Assembly (NCBI GenBank): GCA_035946575.1
Contig: DASYZG010000094.1
Location: 1-64,000, forward strand
Length of the DNA: 64,000 nucleotides
DNA from: Gp13-AA77 sp035946575
Lineage (GTDB): Bacteria > Acidobacteriota > Terriglobia > UBA7540
Direction: 5' to 3'
A model generated the notes under the pieces. It worked only from the letters and a program-made list of their open reading frames with translations. It made no database searches and was not told where the DNA came from. This document shows, piece after piece, positions 1 through 7,095 of the stretch. The position numbers and the translations under genes are program-made. Positions within the stretch are counted from its first letter, which is position 1. Each line of letters opens with the position of its first letter.

Positions 1-1
1 C

Positions 2-208
2 GTGAAGAAGGCCATGAGATTACCCGAAAAGCGAAACGCGGAGGCGCTGGCGCTGCTCGTCAAGGGGCACCGGCTCTATCAGGCGTGGAAGCGATGGGAA
101 GCGGTGATCGAGTCCGGAGACATCCGGCAACTGCGGCCGCCCGAGCCCAACCCGTCGTTTGAGGCTCACGCGCGGGTCGGGCAACTGGCTCGCAGGATGG
201 GAGCGTAG
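2..208 (+). CDS. hypothetical protein, possibly the C-terminal end of a longer gene
   Basis: A 68-codon frame starts with GTG one base inside the window and ends at TAG 206-208. I recognise no family. The first two thirds is charged and probably helical, followed by a Pro-rich stretch (RPPEPNP) and a short basic tail. Because the GTG lies at the window edge, this may be the tail of a larger protein rather than a complete small gene. A short palindrome follows directly after the stop. Confidence 0.35.
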   Translation: MKKAMRLPEKRNAEALALLVKGHRLYQAWKRWEAVIESGDIRQLRPPEPNPSFEAHARVGQLARRMGA

Positions 209-210
209 CG

Positions 211-227
211 GCGGTTCGCAAACCGCC
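211..227. repeat. short palindrome, GGCGGTTCGC family
   Basis: The sequence GCGGTTCGCAAACCGCC forms a near-perfect hairpin three bases after a stop codon. The same word recurs as palindromes near 9205 and 36976. It belongs to a dispersed class of intergenic palindromes in this window, and no T-tract follows it. Confidence 0.5.
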
Positions 228-428
228 CTGGAGAGGCCGCATCGGGAATGAAGCCACGCGGGTTCGGGCTGAGGGCTCTCGATGTGCCCTGGGGCGCGCT
301 TCCTGAACTGACGAGCGGTGAAACCGATGAAACGACGCCGCTGCTGCGTCACCGTGATGCCATGCGATCAGGGCAAGCTCTGCTAATATAGACCCGATCG
401 TTCGAGTAACTCGTGTTGGAGCTTACGC

Positions 429-2798
429 TTGATTCTTGAATTCTTCACCCGGTGTCTTTTTGTGGGCCTCCGCTTGTTCGCCGAAGACTCGGATTTGCGG
501 CTTGCGCGCTGGCGCACCGCGAGCGAGACCGGTCACCGGGCCTTCAGCGAGGGCCGCTACGCGGAAGCCGAGGAGGAATACCGCACAGCGCTTGCCGAGG
601 CGCAGCAGTTCGGGTCGCAGGACCTGCGCCTCAGCGACTCGTTGAACGATCTGGGCGAAGCCTGCCGGGTGCGCGGCAAGCTTGATGAGGCCGAGACTCT
701 GTTCAGCCAGGCACTGGAGATACGCGAGGCCGAGCGTGGCTCCGACGACTTGGGCGTGGCGCAGACGATGAACAATCTCGCCGCCGTCTACAGCGCCGAG
801 GGCCGGTTTGAAGAAGCTGCCCGGCTTTATCGCCAGGCGATCGACGTTGAGGAGTACTCGCTGGGGCGCGAGCATCCGGTCGTTGGTACCACCTTGAACA
901 ACCTGGCCCTTGTGTACCGCATGCAGGGCGAGCACGCCCATGCTCTTCCGCTGCTGGTCCGTGCCCTCCGCATCGGCATCAATGCCACCGGCCAGGAACA
1001 TCCGAACGTGGCCACTTGCTTCAACAACATTGCCAGCGTCTGCTTCGCCGCCGGCCTGGCGGGGGAGTCGGAGACGTTCTTCAAGCAGGCGCTGGCCATC
1101 AAGCAGAAAACCCTGGGCCATCTCCATCCTGATGTGGCTGTGATCCTGGAAAATCTAGGCGAATTGAGCGTGGCGCAGGGCAGGGAAGCGGAGGCGGAGG
1201 GCCTCTTCTTGCGGGCGCAGGCGATCGAAGCCATCGTCAGTGGCGGGGCTGCGCCTGCTGGAGTGAACGAACAGGAGTGCTCGCAGATAGCGGCGGAAGG
1301 CGCGCTCGCCGCTCTTGAGATCGGCGATCTTTCTGCCGACCTGGCGGCGGTAAGCGATACCATCCGCCAGGAGGAGCCTCAAGCCGCACCCCATGGGATG
1401 AAGTTTCAGGTATCGCCCGGTGAGCTCACGGCAGGGGGGCCCCTGCCGTCGCCGGCGCCGTCGGAAACCGGTGAGACGGCCGGGGAAGCCCCGCCCCCGG
1501 AGCCCTCATGGGCCCCCGCCGGATTGCGCGATGTCGCGCAGCGTCCGGCCCCTGAGGAGATGGCGGCCGGCGAGCGGGCCCCGGCAACAGAGGCTAGAGA
1601 AGTAGCTGGGCCTTCGGAAAATGGGACGGGCGCCGGGGCGGGCGAAGGAGCAGGCGCCGCCGAGCGCACCGAATCACGCCAGGCCGCACCGGCCGGAGCT
1701 TCCGGAATCGATGACGGGGGTGCCGAGATTCGCGTCCGGGCCTGGATTGCGAATCGCGAAGCCGAACTGGGCGAGCACGGTCCGGGACTGCTGCCGGGAC
1801 TGAATCGGCTGGCGCTGTTACAGCATTTGCTGGGACGCTACGCCGAGGCCGAACCTCTCTACCGGCGAATTCTCCTGATCAAGGAGAGGGCCTACGGCAA
1901 GGAATATCACGGAGTCGTTCCCACCCTTCAGCGTCTGGCCGAAATCTATTCCGAGCAGGGCCGCGTGGACGACGCCGAGGCTTGCTGGAAACGGATTCTG
2001 GCGCTGGATGAGGCGCGCTATCACGATGAGCATCCGGCGCTGGCCGCCGATTTCATGCGCCTGGGCGAGTTCGCCCAGGCTCGGGGACGCTTTGCCTCCG
2101 CGCGCGATCTGTATCGCAAGGCATGGCGCATCTGGGAGGATACCCGCGGTCCCGAGCACCTGGAGGTGGCGCGCGCCCTGGAGAAGCTGGCCCAGGTGGA
2201 GAGGCAGCTTGGCGAGAAGGCGCAGGCCACTACGCGCCTGCGCCGGGCGCTCGAGATCAGCAGGAAAGTGTACGGTGACTCACACCCGGCGCTGGTTTCG
2301 GGATTGAATCGCCTTGCCGCGCTCCACAAGGAAGCGAACAAGCCTGCGGATGCCGAGATCCTGCTTCGCGAAGCCCTGGAGATCCAGGAGCGCGCCTTCG
2401 GGCCGCAGCACCTGAACGTGGCGGTGACGCTGAACAACCTGGCGGTGTTCTACACGGGGCAGGGCCGCCGCCAGGAAGCCGAGAAGCTTTTTCTCCGTGT
2501 CCTCGAAATCAAGAAGGCCACCCTCGGCCCGGGGCACCCCGGCCTGGGTCCGACGCTCGAGAACCTGGCGGTCTTCTATCAGAATGACCAGCGCGACGAA
2601 CTGGCCGAAGGATACTTCAGCCAGGCTCTGAAAGCGCTCAGCCGCGCCACCGGCCCGGAGCGCCTCGGGCTGCCCCAGTGTCTCGATAACTACGCCGGCT
2701 TCATGCGCAAGCGCGGCCGCGAGGACGAGGCGGCTGAGCTCGAAGCGCGGGCGCGCACCATCCGGACCCGGGCGGCAGCGGTTCGGAACGCTTCGTAA
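429..2798 (+). CDS. tetratricopeptide repeat protein with two TPR arrays
   Basis: This 789-residue protein is made of kinesin-light-chain-type TPR units (pattern LNNLA-x-VY-x3-G-x3-EA). One array spans about residues 25-270 and a second about 430-775. Between them lies an Ala/Pro/Glu-rich linker of about 150 residues that looks disordered. Such repeats are protein-binding scaffolds; no catalytic domain or clear signal peptide is visible. The TTG start at 429 is preferred because GGAG lies at 418-421, seven bases upstream. A GTG at 462 is an alternative. The gene ends exactly where the convergent acetyltransferase gene ends. The partner is unknown. Confidence 0.85.
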   Translation: MILEFFTRCLFVGLRLFAEDSDLRLARWRTASETGHRAFSEGRYAEAEEEYRTALAEAQQFGSQDLRLSDSLNDLGEACRVRGKLDEAETLFSQALEIREAERGSDDLGVAQTMNNLAAVYSAEGRFEEAARLYRQAIDVEEYSLGREHPVVGTTLNNLALVYRMQGEHAHALPLLVRALRIGINATGQEHPNVATCFNNIASVCFAAGLAGESETFFKQALAIKQKTLGHLHPDVAVILENLGELSVAQGREAEAEGLFLRAQAIEAIVSGGAAPAGVNEQECSQIAAEGALAALEIGDLSADLAAVSDTIRQEEPQAAPHGMKFQVSPGELTAGGPLPSPAPSETGETAGEAPPPEPSWAPAGLRDVAQRPAPEEMAAGERAPATEAREVAGPSENGTGAGAGEGAGAAERTESRQAAPAGASGIDDGGAEIRVRAWIANREAELGEHGPGLLPGLNRLALLQHLLGRYAEAEPLYRRILLIKERAYGKEYHGVVPTLQRLAEIYSEQGRVDDAEACWKRILALDEARYHDEHPALAADFMRLGEFAQARGRFASARDLYRKAWRIWEDTRGPEHLEVARALEKLAQVERQLGEKAQATTRLRRALEISRKVYGDSHPALVSGLNRLAALHKEANKPADAEILLREALEIQERAFGPQHLNVAVTLNNLAVFYTGQGRRQEAEKLFLRVLEIKKATLGPGHPGLGPTLENLAVFYQNDQRDELAEGYFSQALKALSRATGPERLGLPQCLDNYAGFMRKRGREDEAAELEARARTIRTRAAAVRNAS

Positions 2799-3626
2799 TC
2801 AGCTTCGCTCCCGCTCCAGGAGGTAGAAGGTACGCGTCGAATCTCCATCCCTCCGCGCGAAGAATCGCGTTACGCGGTACCCTTTCCTGAAGTAGCTTTG
2901 AAACACGCGTCGCATTTCAAGGCGCCAGCGTCGCGCCAGCTTCAGGTCGAGCGCGCGCATCCGGTCGGTGTCGGCGGGGACTTCGACCAGAAGGCGCGGT
3001 GCGGAGAGCGCGAACCGAAGGCGCTGATTCACCGCGAAAGCGCGCCCGTCGCGCTCCACTTCATTTATTACCGGAACGGTGGTCTGCAGGATTCTGGATT
3101 GCCTGCCCGCCAGCGCTTCTTCAGCGTGCCGGCTCGCTATCCGCCATTCCGCCACGAATCGGTCGCTTTCGAGGCCGCGCTCGATCTTGCTCGGAAAGCT
3201 CCCGTAGCAGTCGGGTATGTATTCCCGAACTTCGGCACCCAGGCGCCCGATATTCAGCGCTGCGTTCCGGCTCTGCAGGGGATCGTAGGTCCAGGCGATC
3301 AGGCGAATGCCCTGGGCGAGCGCCCGGCGCCGATGTTCCATCTTCATGCGCAGGCCGAGGCCCTGGTCGCGGAACTCCGGTTCCACCGCCATGAGATGAG
3401 ACCAGTGGAGCAGGCGGCCATGACGCCGCGCCAGGAATGCGTAGAGAAACCCGGCGAGATGCCCGCCGGAGAAGGCGCCCAGCACCTCTCCGCCATTCTT
3501 GGCGGTCACCAGCAGGAGTTCTCCCGAAACGCCGGCGGAGCCCCACACCGCCCGCTGGATGCGCTCACAGTGGTGGAAGTCTGCGATCTTCCGGAGCGGG
3601 CGCACCACGATTCGCGAGCGGGACAT
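2799..3626 (-). CDS. GNAT-superfamily acetyltransferase (COG3375-like)
   Basis: This 275-residue protein has a GNAT fold in its N-terminal half. The acetyl-CoA pyrophosphate loop is visible as RDQGLGLRM (about residues 86-94), followed by the motif TYDPLQSRNA (about 113-122), which is typical of the predicted acetyltransferases grouped as COG3375. The C-terminal third is specific to that group. The substrate is unknown. The gene stands alone on the minus strand, tail to tail with the TPR gene with no spacer, and points away from the small zinc-ribbon gene upstream. The family call is firm; the function beyond acyl transfer is not. Confidence 0.8.
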   Translation of the reverse strand: MSRSRIVVRPLRKIADFHHCERIQRAVWGSAGVSGELLLVTAKNGGEVLGAFSGGHLAGFLYAFLARRHGRLLHWSHLMAVEPEFRDQGLGLRMKMEHRRRALAQGIRLIAWTYDPLQSRNAALNIGRLGAEVREYIPDCYGSFPSKIERGLESDRFVAEWRIASRHAEEALAGRQSRILQTTVPVINEVERDGRAFAVNQRLRFALSAPRLLVEVPADTDRMRALDLKLARRWRLEMRRVFQSYFRKGYRVTRFFARRDGDSTRTFYLLERERS

Positions 3627-3718
3627 GCGTCAATCCTTTGCTGCTGTAGGGCAGACGTCCTCGCCCGCGAACCTGCGCGCCTGCGACCGGCACGCTACCA
3701 CAAGTGCGCGAGACGCCT

Positions 3719-3928
3719 CTACTCGCCGCACATTCCGCGCCGCGGCGCGCCACAGGGACACGGCCCGCTTTCCGTGACCGCCTGGGGGCCGGAGACGGCG
3801 AACACTGAAAGCAGACGTTCGAGCCTACGGCTCCGGCACTTTTCGCAGACGACCGGATCGGCGTCGGAGCGGACGATCTTTTCAAACTCTGCGCCGCAAT
3901 CGCGGCAGCGGTACTCAAAAATCGGCAT
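3719..3928 (-). CDS. FmdB-family zinc-ribbon protein
   Basis: This 69-residue protein begins with the MPIFEYRCRDCG signature of the FmdB/CxxC_CxxC_SSSS family. It has two Cys pairs, C8-x2-C11 and C28-x2-C31, that should bind one zinc. The tail adds a second Cys/Gly-rich patch (PCPCGAPRRGMC). Members are small putative regulatory proteins of unclear target. The gene lies about 90 bases upstream of the acetyltransferase on the same strand and diverges from the HU gene. Confidence 0.88.
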   Translation of the reverse strand: MPIFEYRCRDCGAEFEKIVRSDADPVVCEKCRSRRLERLLSVFAVSGPQAVTESGPCPCGAPRRGMCGE

Positions 3929-4083
3929 TTCGATAACTCTCCCAGGTGCCCGGACGATCTATTCTAGTGTATGCTGGACAGCGAAGCGAGCGTCGATAAG
4001 CTTTGCGGGCTGCCTCCCGGCAGGCGAGTTCCACGAAACCCGCTTGATTCGCGTACTTTTTCGCAGTTGCGGTGAATTATCGC

Positions 4084-4112
4084 TTGACACTGTTGGTGAC
4101 TTTCATTACATT
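4084..4112 (+). promoter_or_regulatory. sigma-70-type promoter of the HU gene
   Basis: TTGACA at 4084-4089 and TACATT at 4107-4112 are separated by exactly 17 bases. This is one of the best matches to a housekeeping promoter in the window. The ATG of the HU gene lies 65 bases downstream, with AGGAG at 4161-4165. Confidence 0.8.
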
Positions 4113-4177
4113 TTGCACATTCTCAGGCAGGCTGTTGCGCTGAATTTTACTCGGAGAGAGAGGAGAGCAAAACTCAA

Positions 4178-4477
4178 ATGGCGAAAGCGATGACGAAATC
4201 GCAAGTGATCGGTCACCTGGCGGAGAAGGCCAGTATCCCGAAGAAGATTGCCGGCATGGTGTTGGAAGAGATCGCAACTCTGGCAACCCGCGAAGCCAAG
4301 AGCTCGGGCCAATTCACAATTCCGGGATTGGGTAAGGTTGTGAAGGCGAACCGGAAAGCGCGGATGGGGCGTAATCCGCAGACCGGCGAGCCCATCAAGA
4401 TCGCGGCCAAGACGGTGGTGAAGTTCCGTCTGGCCAAAGCTTTCAAAGATGCGGTTGTTCCCCCCAAGAAGAAATAG
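4178..4477 (+). CDS. HU-family nucleoid DNA-binding protein
   Basis: This 99-residue protein carries the HU/IHF fold: an N-terminal helical dimerisation part (MTKSQVIGHLAEKAS), the beta-arm signature GRNPQTGEPI, and a basic tail ending PPKKK. HU proteins bend DNA without strong sequence preference and organise the nucleoid. The ATG is supported by AGGAG 12 bases upstream and a consensus promoter. A hairpin terminator follows six bases after the stop, so the gene is a single-gene transcription unit and is probably highly expressed. The slightly extended N-terminus and Lys-rich C-terminus resemble HU-like proteins of soil bacteria. HU cannot be separated from IHF by sequence alone. Confidence 0.93.
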   Translation: MAKAMTKSQVIGHLAEKASIPKKIAGMVLEEIATLATREAKSSGQFTIPGLGKVVKANRKARMGRNPQTGEPIKIAAKTVVKFRLAKAFKDAVVPPKKK

Positions 4478-4483
4478 TCCTTG

Positions 4484-4523
4484 CCGGGCGGCGGCCAGGG
4501 GCTTGCCGCCCGGAATTTCCTTT
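4484..4523 (+). terminator. probable intrinsic terminator of the HU gene
   Basis: Perfect 9-bp arms, CCGGGCGGC at 4484-4492 and GCCGCCCGG at 4505-4513, enclose a 12-base loop. They are followed by AATTTCCTTT. The T-tract is interrupted but the stem is very stable, and it sits directly after the HU stop codon. Confidence 0.7.
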
Positions 4524-4625
4524 CCGGCAGACGTAGAGCAGGCTTTAGGTCAAGCTGCGGCCGTGTGGTTTGCGCACAGTGCCGGAGTCGCAAAGAGATC
4601 GGGGAATTCTGGCACGGCGTGAACT

Positions 4626-5180
4626 CTATTCTTCGCGCAAGACGACGTAGGTCGCGAAAGCCGTGAGGGCGAGCAACGCGGCGGCGGTGGCGGTGGCGAT
4701 AATGAGATAGCCTGAGGACTGTCCGCCAAGAGCCTGCCCGAGGCTTTGGAGCAGTTGGCCGATCCGATCGGCCCAGTTGCCGGCCGCTGACGCGGTCGCG
4801 CGCCCGGTGGCGAGAGTCTTCGCTCCGAACCAGTTCGAAATCCTCGGCCACTGCCACAGAACCAGGCCTACGACGCTGATCAGCGCCAGAGCCTGCGCGA
4901 AGCGCTCCACCAGTGTGATGGGCTGCGTGGCGCGCTCTTCCGCCGCGCGCCGCGCCGCGAGTTGCGCCTTCCACCACACGAAGCCCGCGCTCGGCAAGCG
5001 TCCCTCTGCCGGCGTGAAGTCATGCTCCTGAAGCATGGACCCGGCCACCAACGCCACTTCCGCACAGACCACGCAACCGGCGGCGTGGCTCCGGATCTCT
5101 TCGCCCCAGGGCCCGGACCAGCGCCCGGACCGCACGGCGTCCAGCACTTCCTGTTCGCGATGACACTCGGGGACTTTCAT
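4626..5180 (-). CDS. anti-sigma factor with zinc-binding (ZAS-like) head and two membrane segments
   Basis: The 184-residue protein starts at the ATG whose last two bases overlap the sigma-factor stop (ATGA overlap), so it is translationally coupled. The N-terminus has H32-x3-C36-x2-C39, the zinc-binding signature of anti-sigma domains, and hydrophobic segments follow at about 92-111 and 158-180. By analogy with ECF pairs it should hold the adjacent sigma factor at the membrane and release it on a signal. The sensed signal is unknown. A longer upstream frame exists but only overlaps the sigma gene in another frame. Confidence 0.82.
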   Translation of the reverse strand: MKVPECHREQEVLDAVRSGRWSGPWGEEIRSHAAGCVVCAEVALVAGSMLQEHDFTPAEGRLPSAGFVWWKAQLAARRAAEERATQPITLVERFAQALALISVVGLVLWQWPRISNWFGAKTLATGRATASAAGNWADRIGQLLQSLGQALGGQSSGYLIIATATAAALLALTAFATYVVLREE

Positions 5181-5779
5181 GCGTCCTGCTCCCGCTTCCG
5201 CCCGGCGCCCGCGGCGCCGCCCGAACCGAGCACGGCGGCGAGCTTGCGGCGGGCCCGAAACAGTAGCAGGCGGATGCTCTTTGACCTCAGGCCGCACACT
5301 TCGGCAATTTCGTCGTGGCTGGAACCTTCCACGTAGGCCAGCCACAGCAGTTCGCGCTCGCGCGGCTTGAGGCTGGCAAGCGCGCGTCCGAGGTCGGAAC
5401 TCTGCTGCACGCGCTCGGCGGTCCGATCGTGCGCCGGGAGACTCTCGGTCGCTTCCACATCCACCCGCTCCGCGCGCGGCGTGCGGCGCCAGTGATCGCG
5501 CGCCAGGTTGGTGCCGATCCGGAATAGGAAATTCTTCTGATACGCTTCCTCGCTGGATTTCAGGCTGGCGCGCAAGAACCGGTAGTAGCTTTCCTGAACC
5601 AGGTCTTCGGCCAGCGCGCGATCGCCGGTCAACCTCGCCAGATATGCCCATAGCGGGCGAGCCGTTCTCTCGTAGAACGTTCTGAACGCGTGCTCGTCCA
5701 TGTGGAAGGCTTGTTCGGCCGCACCGACTTTAGAACTTTCCAGTTCCGTCAAGGTGATTTCCCGCGTGGACATACTCAC
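5177..5779 (-). CDS. ECF-type RNA polymerase sigma factor
   Basis: This 200-residue protein has sigma region 2 at about residues 28-95 (FYERTARPLWAYLARLTGD, then AEDLVQESYYRFL) and region 4 at about 130-185 with the helix-turn-helix stretch SSHDEIAEVCGLRSKSIR. It lacks regions 1 and 3, so it is an extracytoplasmic-function sigma factor. It is followed with a 4-base overlap by its presumed anti-sigma factor. Target promoters cannot be read from the sequence. Confidence 0.9.
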   Translation of the reverse strand: MSMSTREITLTELESSKVGAAEQAFHMDEHAFRTFYERTARPLWAYLARLTGDRALAEDLVQESYYRFLRASLKSSEEAYQKNFLFRIGTNLARDHWRRTPRAERVDVEATESLPAHDRTAERVQQSSDLGRALASLKPRERELLWLAYVEGSSHDEIAEVCGLRSKSIRLLLFRARRKLAAVLGSGGAAGAGRKREQDA

Positions 5780-5906
5780 ATTGTGCCATCCGGTTCAATT
5801 CGGCGCCAGTGGCGCTCCGCACGTTGCTGTCCCCCTGGAGCTCAGCCTCTTTTGATGACGTGCTTATACCGCCGCGCACTACCGGTGCCCGTCAAAGATC
5901 ACGGCC

Positions 5907-6782
5907 TCACCTGCCGGCAGTCGCCAGTCGCGAACCAGTTTGCGTCCCGCCGTTCAGCAGACCCAGGTGTTTCGCGATGCCGTAAGAAAAGAACGCCGAC
6001 AGGAAGAAGGCGACACCGATCGTCAGACCCAGCGTGCCGCAGATCATCAATCCGTCGGCAGCGTCCGGGACCCGCCCGCGAATGGCGAGCAAGCCCACGC
6101 CGGCAAGGCCAAGGATAAGGCCAGCCTGCAGCGACCATAGAATCCGCCCGACGGCCAGCGGAGCGCGCGTTTCCAGCGCCGGCGGGCTCCACTCCAGCAG
6201 CCGGCGTCCGGCGTCCGATTCCATGTAACCGCGCAGTTCCTCGCCCGAGGCGAATTTCTCGATCAGCTTGGTGTGGACTTCCTCGTGCACTTTGAAGCTC
6301 TTGTTCCAGCGGCGATTCTCCAGCACCGTCCGCATCACCGCCAGCAGAGCGAGCAGGCAGCAGATGAAAACCGAGAAAGGCACGATCCAGCTGAAAATCT
6401 CATCCATGTCGCTGCGGCGATTCTGAAAGCGGTACGCCTGCGGACTTACGAACGATCGCGGGTCGGATTTGATCAGGGGATGGCTGTCCAGGAATGCCTG
6501 AAGCGCCGGGTGTTCGTGGACGTAATTGGCGTCGTCGATTCTCGGCGGATCGTTCATAACGTCGCCTTCGATCTCGGGGTGCGAATCGAGGAAGCGATCC
6601 AACGCGCCGCGCTCGGCATCGACCTGGGCCTCGCTGGGTGGCGCAGCTTCGTGGGTTCCGGTGACCTCGGCATTGGCCTTCTGGTAGGCCATCATTGTTC
6701 CGGTGGTGCCCGCGCCGGTCAGCCACAACAAAGTGATCGCCGCGCCGGCCCCGGTCATAATCGTTCTCAGACTTCGTGTCAT
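5907..6782 (-). CDS. membrane protein of unknown function with duplicated FLDSHP motif
   Basis: The 291-residue protein starts at the ATG with GGAGG about nine bases upstream; a longer frame starting 27 bases earlier lacks this site. An N-terminal hydrophobic segment (about 8-30, signal anchor or signal peptide) precedes an acidic stretch with two related units, LDRFLDSHPE at about 61-70 and LQAFLDSHPL at about 94-103. Membrane segments follow at about 130-152, 212-234 and 247-268. The soluble loop between the first two (about 153-208) is charged. Similar F-L-x-x-HP repeat proteins occur in Acidobacteriota with no assigned role. It lies upstream of, and in the same direction as, the sigma gene, with 127 bases between. 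Confidence 0.6.
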   Translation of the reverse strand: MTRSLRTIMTGAGAAITLLWLTGAGTTGTMMAYQKANAEVTGTHEAAPPSEAQVDAERGALDRFLDSHPEIEGDVMNDPPRIDDANYVHEHPALQAFLDSHPLIKSDPRSFVSPQAYRFQNRRSDMDEIFSWIVPFSVFICCLLALLAVMRTVLENRRWNKSFKVHEEVHTKLIEKFASGEELRGYMESDAGRRLLEWSPPALETRAPLAVGRILWSLQAGLILGLAGVGLLAIRGRVPDAADGLMICGTLGLTIGVAFFLSAFFSYGIAKHLGLLNGGTQTGSRLATAGR

Positions 6783-6891
6783 GATCTCAGCCCTCCCGCG
6801 CCGCGGCACTGGTTGCCGCCGGCCTGGTATTGGGGTCCGTTTCAGTTTCCCCGGCGGTATAACGTCGCTCGAGGGGTTTGGTTAACACGGG

Positions 6892-6979
6892 ATTTCGACG
6901 TAGGGGCGCATCGCGATGCGTCCCGCCGAATCTGGCACGTGCCCCGGGGGCGCATCGCGATGCGCCCCTACGTCGAAAT
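6892..6979. repeat. 29-bp perfect inverted repeat (hairpin or MITE-like element)
   Basis: Arms at 6892-6920 and 6951-6979 are exact reverse complements over 29 bases. Each arm contains its own palindrome GCATCGCGATGC, and the 30-base loop contains GGCACGTGCC (6934-6943). The element lies between divergent genes, about 115 bases upstream of the GTG at 7096. It could be a mobile miniature element or a strong RNA hairpin. Confidence 0.8.
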
Positions 6980-7095
6980 TGGGACACTGCGTCGCACGAT
7001 CGCACGATCGCACAGTGTTGTCTCGGCCGGCCGCGCGGTGTAAGATTAAGACGCCTCGGGGCGATCCAACGCAGTCTATGGCTGAAGGGGGTTCT

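Noticed and set aside
4626..5651. Longer start for the anti-sigma gene (341 codons)
   Set aside because: The extra N-terminal part only reads the sigma gene in another frame. The ATGA overlap at 5177-5180 gives the natural start.
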